Part shown: positions 23,714 through 31,335 of the stretch, piece by piece
How positions within the stretch are numbered: position 1 is the stretch's first letter
Layout of the letters: the number at the start of each line of letters is the position of its first letter
Assembly: GCA_016234445.1 (NCBI GenBank)
Contig: JACRBT010000012.1
Span: 18,562-82,561 of the forward strand
Reading direction: 5' to 3'
DNA from: Chloroflexota bacterium
GTDB taxonomy: Bacteria > Chloroflexota > Dehalococcoidia > Tepidiformales > Tepidiformaceae
Length of the DNA: 64,000 nucleotides
Notes under the pieces: model-generated
What the model was told of the DNA's origin: nothing
Databases searched by the model: none
Seen by the model: the letters and a program-made list of their open reading frames with translations, nothing else
Translations under genes and position numbers: made by a program

Positions 23714-24562
23714 CTACGAGAACTTGCGCTCCTCCCACCAGGGGAACCAGGCGGGCATGTCGCTGCTGACGCGGTTCGGGAACTCGGGCGCGCGCTTTTC
23801 GAGAAACGAGGCGACACCTTCGCGGGCGTCGGCTGTCTTCCCGAGGGTGAAGATGGCGCGCGAGTCGATCTTGTGCGCTTCCATGGGGTGGTCGGCGCCG
23901 AGGAACTTCCACATCATCTGGCGGGCCATGGCGACCGAGACTGCCGAGGTGTTTTCGGCGATCTCGTGGGCGATGGCGCGGGCCGCGGGGAGCAGTTCGT
24001 CGGGCTTGTGGACGCTGCGGACCAGTCCGGCGTCGAGGGCTTCGGAGGCGGGCAGGATGCGGCCGGTATAGACCCACTCGGCGGCGCGATTGATGCCGAC
24101 GACGCGGGGGAGGAACCAGGTGCTCGCCGCTTCGGGGACGAGACCGCGGCGGGCGAAGACGAACCCGAAGCGGGCGTTTTCCGAGGCCAGGCGGATGTCC
24201 ATCGGCAGGGTCATGGTCACGCCGACGCCAACCGCAGGGCCGTTGATCGCGGCGATGACGGGCTTCCTCGATTCGAAGATGCGGAGCGTGAGGAGGCCGC
24301 CGCCGTCGCGGTGGACGTCGATCGTTTCAGCCCGGTTGGCGAAGGTGTCGGGCCCGCGGGAGAGGTCGGCGCCCGCACAGAAGCCGCGGCCCCGGCCGGT
24401 GACGATGACGGCGCGGACGCTGTCGTCGGAGTCGGCGCGGTCGAAGGCGTCGATCATCTCGTCCTTCATGCGCTCGGTGAAGGCGTTCAGCTTTTCGGGG
24501 CGTTCGAGGGTGATGGTGAGGATGCGGTCTTCGACGTCGACGCTGATCTGCTCGTAGTTCAC
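23714..24562 (-). CDS. Enoyl-CoA hydratase/isomerase family protein
   Basis: 282 residues from GTG 24562, with GGAG at 6-nt spacing. Crotonase fold: LERPEKLNAFTERMKDEMID, oxyanion-hole segment VTGRGRGFCAGADLSRGPD, and second oxyanion loop PVIAAINGPAVGVGVTMTLP. The position of the usual second catalytic Glu (RLASENARFGFVFARRGLVP) carries no obvious glutamate after the FA(R)RG turn, so hydratase, isomerase or hydrolase cannot be decided. 91 nt separate it from the upstream luciferase-like gene, so co-transcription is possible. Confidence 0.88.
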   Translation of the reverse strand: MNYEQISVDVEDRILTITLERPEKLNAFTERMKDEMIDAFDRADSDDSVRAVIVTGRGRGFCAGADLSRGPDTFANRAETIDVHRDGGGLLTLRIFESRKPVIAAINGPAVGVGVTMTLPMDIRLASENARFGFVFARRGLVPEAASTWFLPRVVGINRAAEWVYTGRILPASEALDAGLVRSVHKPDELLPAARAIAHEIAENTSAVSVAMARQMMWKFLGADHPMEAHKIDSRAIFTLGKTADAREGVASFLEKRAPEFPNRVSSDMPAWFPWWEERKFS

Positions 24563-24653
24563 TCGTGGCTCCAGTGTGGGCGGCGGGCGGGCGGCCTCGC
24601 CGGTGGTCGGGCAAGCGTAGCGTGAGGCGGGCGGGGCGGCGAGTCGAGGGAGC

Positions 24654-25847
24654 TCAGCCCAGGCTGTCGACGATTTCGGCGTAGAGGGCGAGGGACTTTG
24701 CGATCGCCGCCCGGGGCATCAGGCCGTTGTACTGCCAGGCCATGACGTACTTCAGGGGCAGCCGGTCGAGGGTGCGCTTGATCTGCTTGCGGACCGTGTC
24801 CGGGCTGCCCACCCAGATGAGGTCGCGTTCGTGCATGACCTCCGGCGTGATGCTGCGGGGGTCTTCGCCGGGGCGGGGGATGGCTCCGCCGAAGCCGAAC
24901 GGCGAGAACCAGGCGGCGCCGACGAACGCGCCCGAATTGCGCCACATCGCCCATGCCTCTTCGTCGGTGTCGGCGATGACGACGTCGCGGAGGACACCGA
25001 TGCCCTCGCCGGGGCGAAGGTCACGGCCGGACGCGCGCGCTTCTTCGTGGTAGACGCCGAAAAGGAACTCCTCCAGCTGGTCGTTCACGGGGGCGAGGAT
25101 GGGCTGGACGGAATTGCGCGCGCACCACCTGATCGTGGGTTCGCTGAAGCTGAAGGGCTGCATGATCGGCGGGTGCGGCTGCTGGAGCGGCTTCGGGACG
25201 ACGCCGATTTCGGTGACGATGCCGTTTTCGACGCCGCGGCCCATGCGCCGGGTGGTCTCCAGCGTCCAAGGGATGTCCGGCGGCGGCACCTGCCAGAAGG
25301 CGCCCTTGTAGCTGAAGGTGTCCTGCGTCCAGGCGAGGCGGACGATGTTGAAGAACTCTTCGAAGGCGGCCCGGTTGACGCGGTCGACCTCGGCGTCGCG
25401 TTCGCCGGAGGGGGCGGCGTGGACCGAGTGGTACTGCTGGGCGAGGGTGTCGACCCAGCGGCGCTGGTAGCCGCGCGCGAACCCGGCGAAGGCGCGGCCG
25501 CCGCTCATGTGGTCAAGCATGGCGATGTCTTCGGCGACGCGCAGGGGCGAACTGGCCGGGAGGACGATGCCGAGCTGGCCTACGCGGATGCGCTTCGTCG
25601 CTGCGGCAACATAGGCGTCGAGGAGGACGGGGTTGTTCGAAATCTCGAAGCCTTCGATGTGGAAGTGATGCTCGGTGAAGGCGATGGCGTCGTAGCCGAG
25701 GTCGTCGGCGGTGACAGCGAGCGAGCGGATGTCGGCCAGCATCTCCTGGTAGAAGGCAGGGTTGCGCCCGGCCATGCCCGCCTCCATCTGGGCGCGGGTG
25801 CCGATGGAGGGGAGGAAGAAGACGCCGGTCTGGAAGGGTGGGGCCAT
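24654..25847 (-). CDS. Luciferase-like (LLM class) flavin monooxygenase
   Basis: 397 residues from ATG 25847; the frame runs to 25955 but would overlap the divergent regulator's promoter. TIM-barrel of the bacterial luciferase superfamily: TGVFFLPSIGTRAQ at the N-terminus, AIAFTEHHFHIEGFEISNNP with the conserved EHH, and VGQLGIVLPASSPLRVAEDI. FMNH2- or F420-dependent oxidation of an unknown substrate. C-terminal WVGSPDTVRKQIKRTLDRLP is the usual closing motif. Lies upstream of the crotonase gene in the same direction, which would suit a catabolic pair. Confidence 0.88.
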   Translation of the reverse strand: MAPPFQTGVFFLPSIGTRAQMEAGMAGRNPAFYQEMLADIRSLAVTADDLGYDAIAFTEHHFHIEGFEISNNPVLLDAYVAAATKRIRVGQLGIVLPASSPLRVAEDIAMLDHMSGGRAFAGFARGYQRRWVDTLAQQYHSVHAAPSGERDAEVDRVNRAAFEEFFNIVRLAWTQDTFSYKGAFWQVPPPDIPWTLETTRRMGRGVENGIVTEIGVVPKPLQQPHPPIMQPFSFSEPTIRWCARNSVQPILAPVNDQLEEFLFGVYHEEARASGRDLRPGEGIGVLRDVVIADTDEEAWAMWRNSGAFVGAAWFSPFGFGGAIPRPGEDPRSITPEVMHERDLIWVGSPDTVRKQIKRTLDRLPLKYVMAWQYNGLMPRAAIAKSLALYAEIVDSLG

Positions 25848-25940
25848 GCCGGGGATTCTAGGCGCTTCGGCGACGGGGTGCAGCACCAGCTCCTGTCTGA
25901 TGCTGGGCGGCCAGCCCACAGAAGCAGTTGCACAGGCGCG

Positions 25941-25953
25941 TATAATTCGAGAC
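25941..25953 (+). promoter_or_regulatory. Leaderless promoter of the LuxR-family ATPase gene
   Basis: A perfect TATAAT (25941-25946) stands 7 nt before ATG 25954, with TCGAGAC between. This is the best -10 box in the window and leaves no room for a leader. The -35 region is poor. Confidence 0.65.
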
Positions 25954-28947
25954 ATGGCACTCTCGTTGGGGGGCCGTGGGACCTTCGTCGGTCGTGAATC
26001 TCAACTTGCCGGGCTGATGGAACGGCTGGGCACAGAGGGGCGTAGGGAGGGTGGTGCGTCCACCGCTCCTGGTCTGTTCGTCGGGCGCGAATTGGAACTC
26101 GGGCGGCTGCATGGCGCGTGGGGCCGCGCGCTCCTGGGGGAGCGCTACGTAGCCCTTGTCAGCGGCGAGCCCGGGATCGGCAAGACGCGGGTCGCTTTCG
26201 AGTTCGCGCGCGAGGTCACGCGGGGCGGGGCGCTGAATCTCTACGGCCGTTGCTTCGAGGACGCCGTCGTCCCCTACGAACCGTTCGTGCAGATGCTTCG
26301 GCAGTTGGCCACCGGGCCGGAGCCGGAATCGGTGGTCGTCGAGTCCGCCCGGGCGATGCTGGTCGATCTCGTCCCCGCTCTCTCGGGCGCGCCGTCTCCG
26401 GCCGATTCGCCCACCCGGCGCCTCGTGCTTTTCGAGGGTGTGCGTTCGCTCCTGCGCGAGGCGGCGAGGACCTGCCCTCTCCTGCTTGTGATCGAGGACC
26501 TGCACTGGGCCGATGCCGACACCGTGAGGCTCCTCCGCTACCTGGGCCGTGGGACATGGGGTGTCCCCGCGCTCGTGCTCGGGACCTTCCGGGACACGGA
26601 GCCCCACCCGGCTGTCCAGCCGCTGCACGCGGCCATCGCCGACCTCCACGGCGAGGGGATCCTCGATCAGATCGAGCTGGGGCCGCTCGCCGCGAGCGAG
26701 GTCGCAGCGTTCGCGGAGCAGAGCCTGGGCCACGAGATCAGCGCCCTGGAGGCGCGCCGAATCCACGAGGCCAGCGGTGGCAACCCGTTCTTCGTGCAGG
26801 AACTCGTCGCGCTCCTGGACGCCGAGGGCGAGACCGGGACGGCGTATCCGGTGCCCGTGGCGGCCCGCGAAGTAATCGCCAATCGGCTCTCCGGGCTCTC
26901 TCCCGGCTGCCGCGAGGTGCTCGCCCGGGCGTCCATCCTGGGCGGCGAAGCGGAGGTCGCGCTCCTCAGGGCACTCTGGGACGGCGATGGCGCAACCCTC
27001 GCCGCGGGCCTCGGCGAGGCGGTGAGCGCCCGCCTGCTGCTCGAAGAAGAGACGCACTACCGCTTCTTCCATGCGCTCGTCCAACAGGCCGTCTACCTGG
27101 CTCTGCCGCTACCCGACAGGCAACAACTCCACCTCCGCGCTGCCCGGGCCATCGAGACGCGGCAGGCGCGGCGGGAGGCTGAGGGTCCGATCGCCCTCGC
27201 CACCCACTACCGGAAGGCGGGCGACACCGCGGCCCCGGCGGAGGCGCTACCCCACGCCCTCGCCGCCGCCGAAGCGGCCCTCGCCGCCTTCGCTCTCGAC
27301 GACGCCATCGCCTGGTGGGAATGGGCGCTCTCGCTGATGGAGGCTCTTGGCACCGACCCGCCCACAAGGGCACGACTCCTGGAGCGCATGGCCGGCGTGC
27401 TCGATGTCGCCCGGGAACAACCCCGCGCCACTGGCTACCTCCAGCGGGCGCTGCGCCTGCACGAGGAATCAGGTGACCCCGTTGCGATCGGGAGGTCCCG
27501 ATCGCGGCTCGGCCGCTCCCACGCGAACGGGAACCTGCGGAGCACCGATCTCGCGACCGCCCGGGTGCACTTCGAGGCCGCGGAGCTGTTGCTCAAGGAA
27601 GCTTCGGACAACCGCGGCATTGCCCTGTTGTACGGTGGCTGGGCGATGATGGGTATAAGTGCGTTCCGCGTGGGAGATCTGCGGCACGCCGAGGCTGCGC
27701 GCCAGCTCAACGCGGAACTCGGCTCAGTCGTCAGAGACCCCATCAGGCCTATCGCCCTGGGCATGCTCGCGTTTCACCTGGGCGACCTCGATCCGTCATT
27801 CCGGTCACACGAGGAAGCGCGGCAGGAAGCGCGAGCACGGGGAGATGTGAGCCAGTCGGGCCTGGCCGCCTGGATGATTGCGATCCAGGCGCAACGGCTT
27901 TGCGACCCGCGCGTAGCGGTCGAGTCGCTGCGCCCGGAACTGGAGGACTGGCCGGCGCCTGCAGCGGCAGTTCCATGGGGCATCGCTTCCCGGCTCGTGA
28001 GCGCCCTCGCCGACGCCGGCGACCTGCCGGCGATGCAGGCGCTCGCCCGGGAGCACACCGCACGCGACGAAGGGCGAATCGAGGTCATGATCGAGCGAAG
28101 CGCCTTCGCCTTCTTCGCCGGGGACTGGGATGGGCCGGCATGGGCGGAAGCCGAAGCCGCCGCCCTCACGGCCAGGCGTCGCGAAGACCGCTGTTCCTCC
28201 CAAAACCTGGGGCACTGGCTCGTCCGCGCCTACCACGCCCGCGGCGAGTCCGAGCGAGCGGCCGCCTTCCTTACAGAAGAGCTCTCCGCCGTCGTGGCCG
28301 GGGGATCCCTGGCGCAGGAACTCGTCGCGCGGGCGGAGCTTGCGGTCCTCCAGGCCGAGGCAGGGGCGGCGTCCGAAGCCAGTGCCCACGTCTCCCGTTG
28401 CCGCGAGCTCTTCGCCGGCCCCGCGGCCAGGCGTGGGCTCGAGGGCAAGGTGCTGCTCGCGGAAGCACTCCTTGCTGCCCGGCTCAAAGGCCCGGATGCC
28501 GCCACCGCGCTCTTCGAACAAGCCATCGACATCTTCCGCAGGTACTCGACGCCCTGGCTCGAAGCTCGCGCCTTCGAGGACTGGTCCGGCGTCCTCCGCA
28601 ACGCCCGCCGCCGCGCCCAGGCCGCGTCGCTGCGGCGCCAGGCCGAGGCGAGCTACCGGCGCATCGGGGCTGGCCAGCCCTGGCTCGACCGCCTCGCCAC
28701 GCTCGCTGGACCGAACGGCTCCCGCCCCAATGGCCCAGGCATCCCGGACGGCCTGACAACGCGCGAAGCAGAGATCCTCCGCCTCATCGCCGATGGCCGC
28801 AGCAGCCGGGAGATCGGCGAAATGCTGGTGCTCAGTGTCCGTACGGTTGAGCGCCACATCGCCAACATCTACCTCAAGACCGGCACCCATGGCCGGGTCG
28901 AAGCGGCGTCGTACGCGCACGCCCGTGGCCTCGTCCCGGCGAAGTAG
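25954..28947 (+). CDS. Large ATP-binding LuxR-family (MalT/LAL-like) regulator
   Basis: 997 residues. AAA/STAND-type ATPase domain: FVGRELELGRLHGAWGRALL, Walker A SGEPGIGKTR (70-79), Walker B PLLLVIEDLHWADADT, then a long alpha-solenoid of TPR-like repeats (about 450-900), and a C-terminal LuxR helix-turn-helix: LTTREAEILRLIADGRSSRE and VLSVRTVERHIANIYLKTGT. Such proteins sense a ligand through ATPase and solenoid and activate transcription. The FVGRE block occurs twice (residues 11-15 and 42-46), a small internal duplication. Two exported proteins with a common leader are encoded directly downstream and are candidates for its targets, by position only. Confidence 0.92.
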   Translation: MALSLGGRGTFVGRESQLAGLMERLGTEGRREGGASTAPGLFVGRELELGRLHGAWGRALLGERYVALVSGEPGIGKTRVAFEFAREVTRGGALNLYGRCFEDAVVPYEPFVQMLRQLATGPEPESVVVESARAMLVDLVPALSGAPSPADSPTRRLVLFEGVRSLLREAARTCPLLLVIEDLHWADADTVRLLRYLGRGTWGVPALVLGTFRDTEPHPAVQPLHAAIADLHGEGILDQIELGPLAASEVAAFAEQSLGHEISALEARRIHEASGGNPFFVQELVALLDAEGETGTAYPVPVAAREVIANRLSGLSPGCREVLARASILGGEAEVALLRALWDGDGATLAAGLGEAVSARLLLEEETHYRFFHALVQQAVYLALPLPDRQQLHLRAARAIETRQARREAEGPIALATHYRKAGDTAAPAEALPHALAAAEAALAAFALDDAIAWWEWALSLMEALGTDPPTRARLLERMAGVLDVAREQPRATGYLQRALRLHEESGDPVAIGRSRSRLGRSHANGNLRSTDLATARVHFEAAELLLKEASDNRGIALLYGGWAMMGISAFRVGDLRHAEAARQLNAELGSVVRDPIRPIALGMLAFHLGDLDPSFRSHEEARQEARARGDVSQSGLAAWMIAIQAQRLCDPRVAVESLRPELEDWPAPAAAVPWGIASRLVSALADAGDLPAMQALAREHTARDEGRIEVMIERSAFAFFAGDWDGPAWAEAEAAALTARRREDRCSSQNLGHWLVRAYHARGESERAAAFLTEELSAVVAGGSLAQELVARAELAVLQAEAGAASEASAHVSRCRELFAGPAARRGLEGKVLLAEALLAARLKGPDAATALFEQAIDIFRRYSTPWLEARAFEDWSGVLRNARRRAQAASLRRQAEASYRRIGAGQPWLDRLATLAGPNGSRPNGPGIPDGLTTREAEILRLIADGRSSREIGEMLVLSVRTVERHIANIYLKTGTHGRVEAASYAHARGLVPAK

Positions 28948-29303
28948 GCCTCTCGCACTCGATCTCCGGAGCCGGCGCCGAGTCCGCAGGGACGCGGCCG
29001 TGCCCCCGTCTCCCGGGTCCGCACTCCCCGCCAGCGCTACATAGTCCCTGCCATTCCTCGCCCCGGGCGCCGGTCGAACTTCGGGGAAAGTTACGCAGTT
29101 CCCCGGAAGCTTTCGTGGCGCCCTGGCCGCATCTTCAAGCCGCCGGCGAGCTCGCCGGACGCGGACTGACGAAAGCCAACGCGCCCGGCGGGTCACCGGT
29201 CAGCCCGACAGCGGGAGGAGAGGATGCAAGACGCAGGATCGCCGCCTGGCGCGCGCTGTCCATGACGCCGCCATGGCCGCTGCGCCCTCCCGTGGGTGCA
29301 GAG
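28948..29303. other. Gene-free spacer with palindromes
   Basis: No convincing coding region. It holds a 7-bp hairpin CGGGGAA (29082-29088) / TTCCCCG (29099-29105) that may end the regulator transcript, and a perfect 16-bp palindrome CCGGCGAGCTCGCCGG (29143-29158), which could be an operator for a dimeric regulator. The downstream end runs into the shared leader element of the first exported protein. Confidence 0.5.
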
Positions 29304-29345
29304 CCACGGCCCAGCACCCGCGGGAGGGCGATCCCGCAAGGAGAG
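29304..29345 (+). promoter_or_regulatory. Shared 5' leader element, copy 1
   Basis: About 42 nt nearly identical to a second copy at 29837: CCACGGCCCAGC, then a stem GCGGGA (29320-29325) / TCCCGC (29332-29337) with loop GGGCGA, directly followed by AAGGAGA, the ribosome binding site of the gene starting at 29351. The hairpin ends at the Shine-Dalgarno sequence and could control its access. Confidence 0.7.
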
Positions 29346-29350
29346 AAGCA

Positions 29351-29797
29351 ATGTTTCACAAAGCGTTGACCGCCGCCTTCGCAGCGTTCGTCCTGGGACT
29401 CGTGAGCCTTGGCGTCGGGAGCAAGCCTGCCTCGGCCGAGGTCACCAAGAACGTTTGGCTCCCGGCCGCTTACAGCCCCGACAACCCCTGCGAGCCGGGG
29501 ACCACCCCAATCAGCCTCTCCGGGCTCCAGCACCTGGTCTGGTACACCACCCCCGAAGGCACACTCAAGATGAACATCCAGGCCCATTTGACGGGGACGG
29601 ACAGCGACGGGACCGAATACGTCGCCAACCTCCAGCGCCACATGGAGCATTTCAGTTGGCCCTCCGTGGTTCCCTTCAGCGATACGTTCACGACGAATCT
29701 GATCAGCAAGGGCTCGACCGTGAACGCGCAGATCGTGGTGACTTACACGATGTTCCCGGCCAACCCGGTCGTCACCGTCACTGCCTGCCGCGGGTAG
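29351..29797 (+). CDS. Secreted protein of unknown function
   Basis: 148 residues from ATG 29351, with AAGGAG at good spacing. Sec signal peptide: basic start (MFHKALTAAFAAFVLGLVSL), hydrophobic core and PASA-EV cleavage near residue 29. The mature part is short and beta-rich (LKMNIQAHLTGTDSDGTEYV; INTVNAQIVVTYTMF-like C-terminus), with three visible motifs none of which I can place; two cysteines (NPCEPG and TACRG at the very end) could form a disulfide. Shares its 5' leader with the next gene, so coordinated expression is likely. Confidence 0.72.
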   Translation: MFHKALTAAFAAFVLGLVSLGVGSKPASAEVTKNVWLPAAYSPDNPCEPGTTPISLSGLQHLVWYTTPEGTLKMNIQAHLTGTDSDGTEYVANLQRHMEHFSWPSVVPFSDTFTTNLISKGSTVNAQIVVTYTMFPANPVVTVTACRG

Positions 29798-29836
29798 CGC
29801 GACCAGCGAGTTGCCGCCTGCCGGGACCTGGAGCCG

Positions 29837-29876
29837 CCACGGCCAGCCCCCGCGGGAGGGTGATCCCGCAAGGAGA
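29837..29876 (+). promoter_or_regulatory. Shared 5' leader element, copy 2
   Basis: CCACGGCCAGC, stem GCGGGA (29852-29857) / TCCCGC (29864-29869), loop GGGTGA, then AAGGAGA. It differs from copy 1 by a one-base gap and few substitutions, all outside the stem. It ends just before the start codon at 29884. Confidence 0.7.
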
Positions 29877-29883
29877 CCATTTC

Positions 29884-31335
29884 ATGGCAACCCCAAACCT
29901 GCGCCCGTTTACAACGAAGCTGCTCCTGGTAGCTGCCCTTGCACTGCTGGCCGGCATCCTTCCCCTCAGCTCGGCGGCCGGAGCCGAACCCGCCGCGAAG
30001 TCAGTCCTCAACGCCCCCTTCCGCGGCGTCAGCACGCCGGGCCTGACGTTTGACCTCGTCGAGAGCGTCATCGACTTCAGCGCCGGAGCCAGGTCAGCGA
30101 CTCTGACCGCGGGGACGCCGCATTATGTTTCCGTCATCGAAGGGGAGTTGACCGTCGAGGTCGACGGCAAGGCGGAGGTCGTCGCTTCCGGCAAGGGCCT
30201 TGTGGCGCCCACCGGCTCCAGCCTCACTTTGAGCAACGCCAGTACCCAGAATGCGCGCCTGTTCGCGACTACCCTCCTTGCCGTCGGCGCGACCGCCGAC
30301 GTGCACCAGCTTTCGTCCGCCGGGGTCAAGGTCTTCGCCGTCGGGCGCCGAACCATGGCCAACGCCCCGTCGACCATCGACGTGATCCAGATGGGCGCCC
30401 AGTACGACCCTGGATACAGGACTCCGAACCACGTGATGAACGAGTTCCATCTCATGCTCCACCTGACTGGTCAGACCAGCTACCACTACCTCGACGGGGG
30501 AGCTGAGCAGCATGGTCCGCGTTCGCAGGCCGTCATGTACGAGGGCCGCCCGGGTTGGATGGCCAACGATGGCGCGGCCCCGTCGTCGACGGTCTGGACC
30601 TGGCTTGGCACGCCCGGAAAGCCTTTGAGCTCGGCCGTCAGTGCCCCTACCCCCACGCCCGCCCCACCGAGCACGGGGACAGGGCTGGCGCCAACGGGAG
30701 CCGCACCGGGGGCCTTCTTCGGCCGCGGCATGCTGGCGCTCGGGAGCCTGGCGGTGATCGCCGGCGCCATCGGCCTCGCCCTGACCGGCGGCGGAGTGCC
30801 ACCTTGCGGTGACGGCGGCCCCGGGACTTGGCCGGCCAGTCATCCGCCAGCCGATGCGGTCTGCCGATCGGCTGGCGGATTTCGGCGTCTGCCGTTTCCA
30901 GGACGCCCGGTGGGCGGGGCGCCCGCCGAGGCGAGGAAGAACAAGCCAGTCAGCGGTGGCGGCCGAAGCGGAGGGTCGCGATCTCCCAGGGGCGGAGGAG
31001 GAAGGACCAGCCGCCGCCCCCGGCGTTCGCGACCTCGCCGCGAGGGGTGTCGAGGAGGTCGACGAGCCCGGCGCCGGGGCTCGCCGCGGGGACCCGGATC
31101 GCGGCCTGCCCGGGCGCATCCGAAGCGTGATAGACACGGATCAGGGGCGAGCCGTCGGCGTCGCTGCGGTGGAAGGCGGACGGGACCACGGCGGCGCTGG
31201 AGAAGGCGGCCAGCGGGAGCGAACCCTCGGCCGAACCTTCGTGCTCGTTCGTGGCATATGCGAGGGGAGGGTGGGCGAAGCTGTGGGCCAGGGTCTGGAC
31301 GCCGGCCTCGCGCCAGGCGCCGCGGTAGGTCGTGA
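29884..31335 (+). CDS. Exported cupin-like surface protein, probably frameshifted near 30.79 kb
   Basis: The literal frame gives 483 residues, but coding character ends near 30,790. Signal peptide at 1-33 (LLLVAALALLAGILPLSSAA), a cupin-like domain (HYVSVIEGELTVEVDGKAEV) in the first half, a Pro/Thr-rich linker (TPTPAPPSTGTG), then LAPTG, a hydrophobic helix (MLALGSLAVIAGAIGLAL). A 1-nt shift in the GC run at 30784-30793 would continue the helix with RRRSATLR and stop at 30812. This gives a sortase-type sorting signal (LAxTG, helix, positive tail). The literal frame instead runs through a hairpin terminator and 386 nt antisense to the mannosidase gene, which is implausible. Confidence 0.7.
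   Translation: MATPNLRPFTTKLLLVAALALLAGILPLSSAAGAEPAAKSVLNAPFRGVSTPGLTFDLVESVIDFSAGARSATLTAGTPHYVSVIEGELTVEVDGKAEVVASGKGLVAPTGSSLTLSNASTQNARLFATTLLAVGATADVHQLSSAGVKVFAVGRRTMANAPSTIDVIQMGAQYDPGYRTPNHVMNEFHLMLHLTGQTSYHYLDGGAEQHGPRSQAVMYEGRPGWMANDGAAPSSTVWTWLGTPGKPLSSAVSAPTPTPAPPSTGTGLAPTGAAPGAFFGRGMLALGSLAVIAGAIGLALTGGGVPPCGDGGPGTWPASHPPADAVCRSAGGFRRLPFPGRPVGGAPAEARKNKPVSGGGRSGGSRSPRGGGGRTSRRPRRSRPRREGCRGGRRARRRGSPRGPGSRPARAHPKRDRHGSGASRRRRCGGRRTGPRRRWRRRPAGANPRPNLRARSWHMRGEGGRSCGPGSGRRPRARRRGRS
30842..30880. terminator. Bidirectional hairpin terminator
   Basis: Perfect 14-bp inverted repeat ATCCGCCAGCCGAT / ATCGGCTGGCGGAT with an 11-nt loop, followed by TTTCGG on the plus strand. It lies between the end of the exported cupin gene and the end of the convergent mannosidase gene and can serve both. 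Confidence 0.75.

Noticed and set aside
29304..29345. Known riboswitch in the shared leader
   Set aside because: The element is only one 6-bp hairpin plus a ribosome binding site; it lacks the multi-helix cores of the c-di-GMP, SAM, TPP or cobalamin classes.
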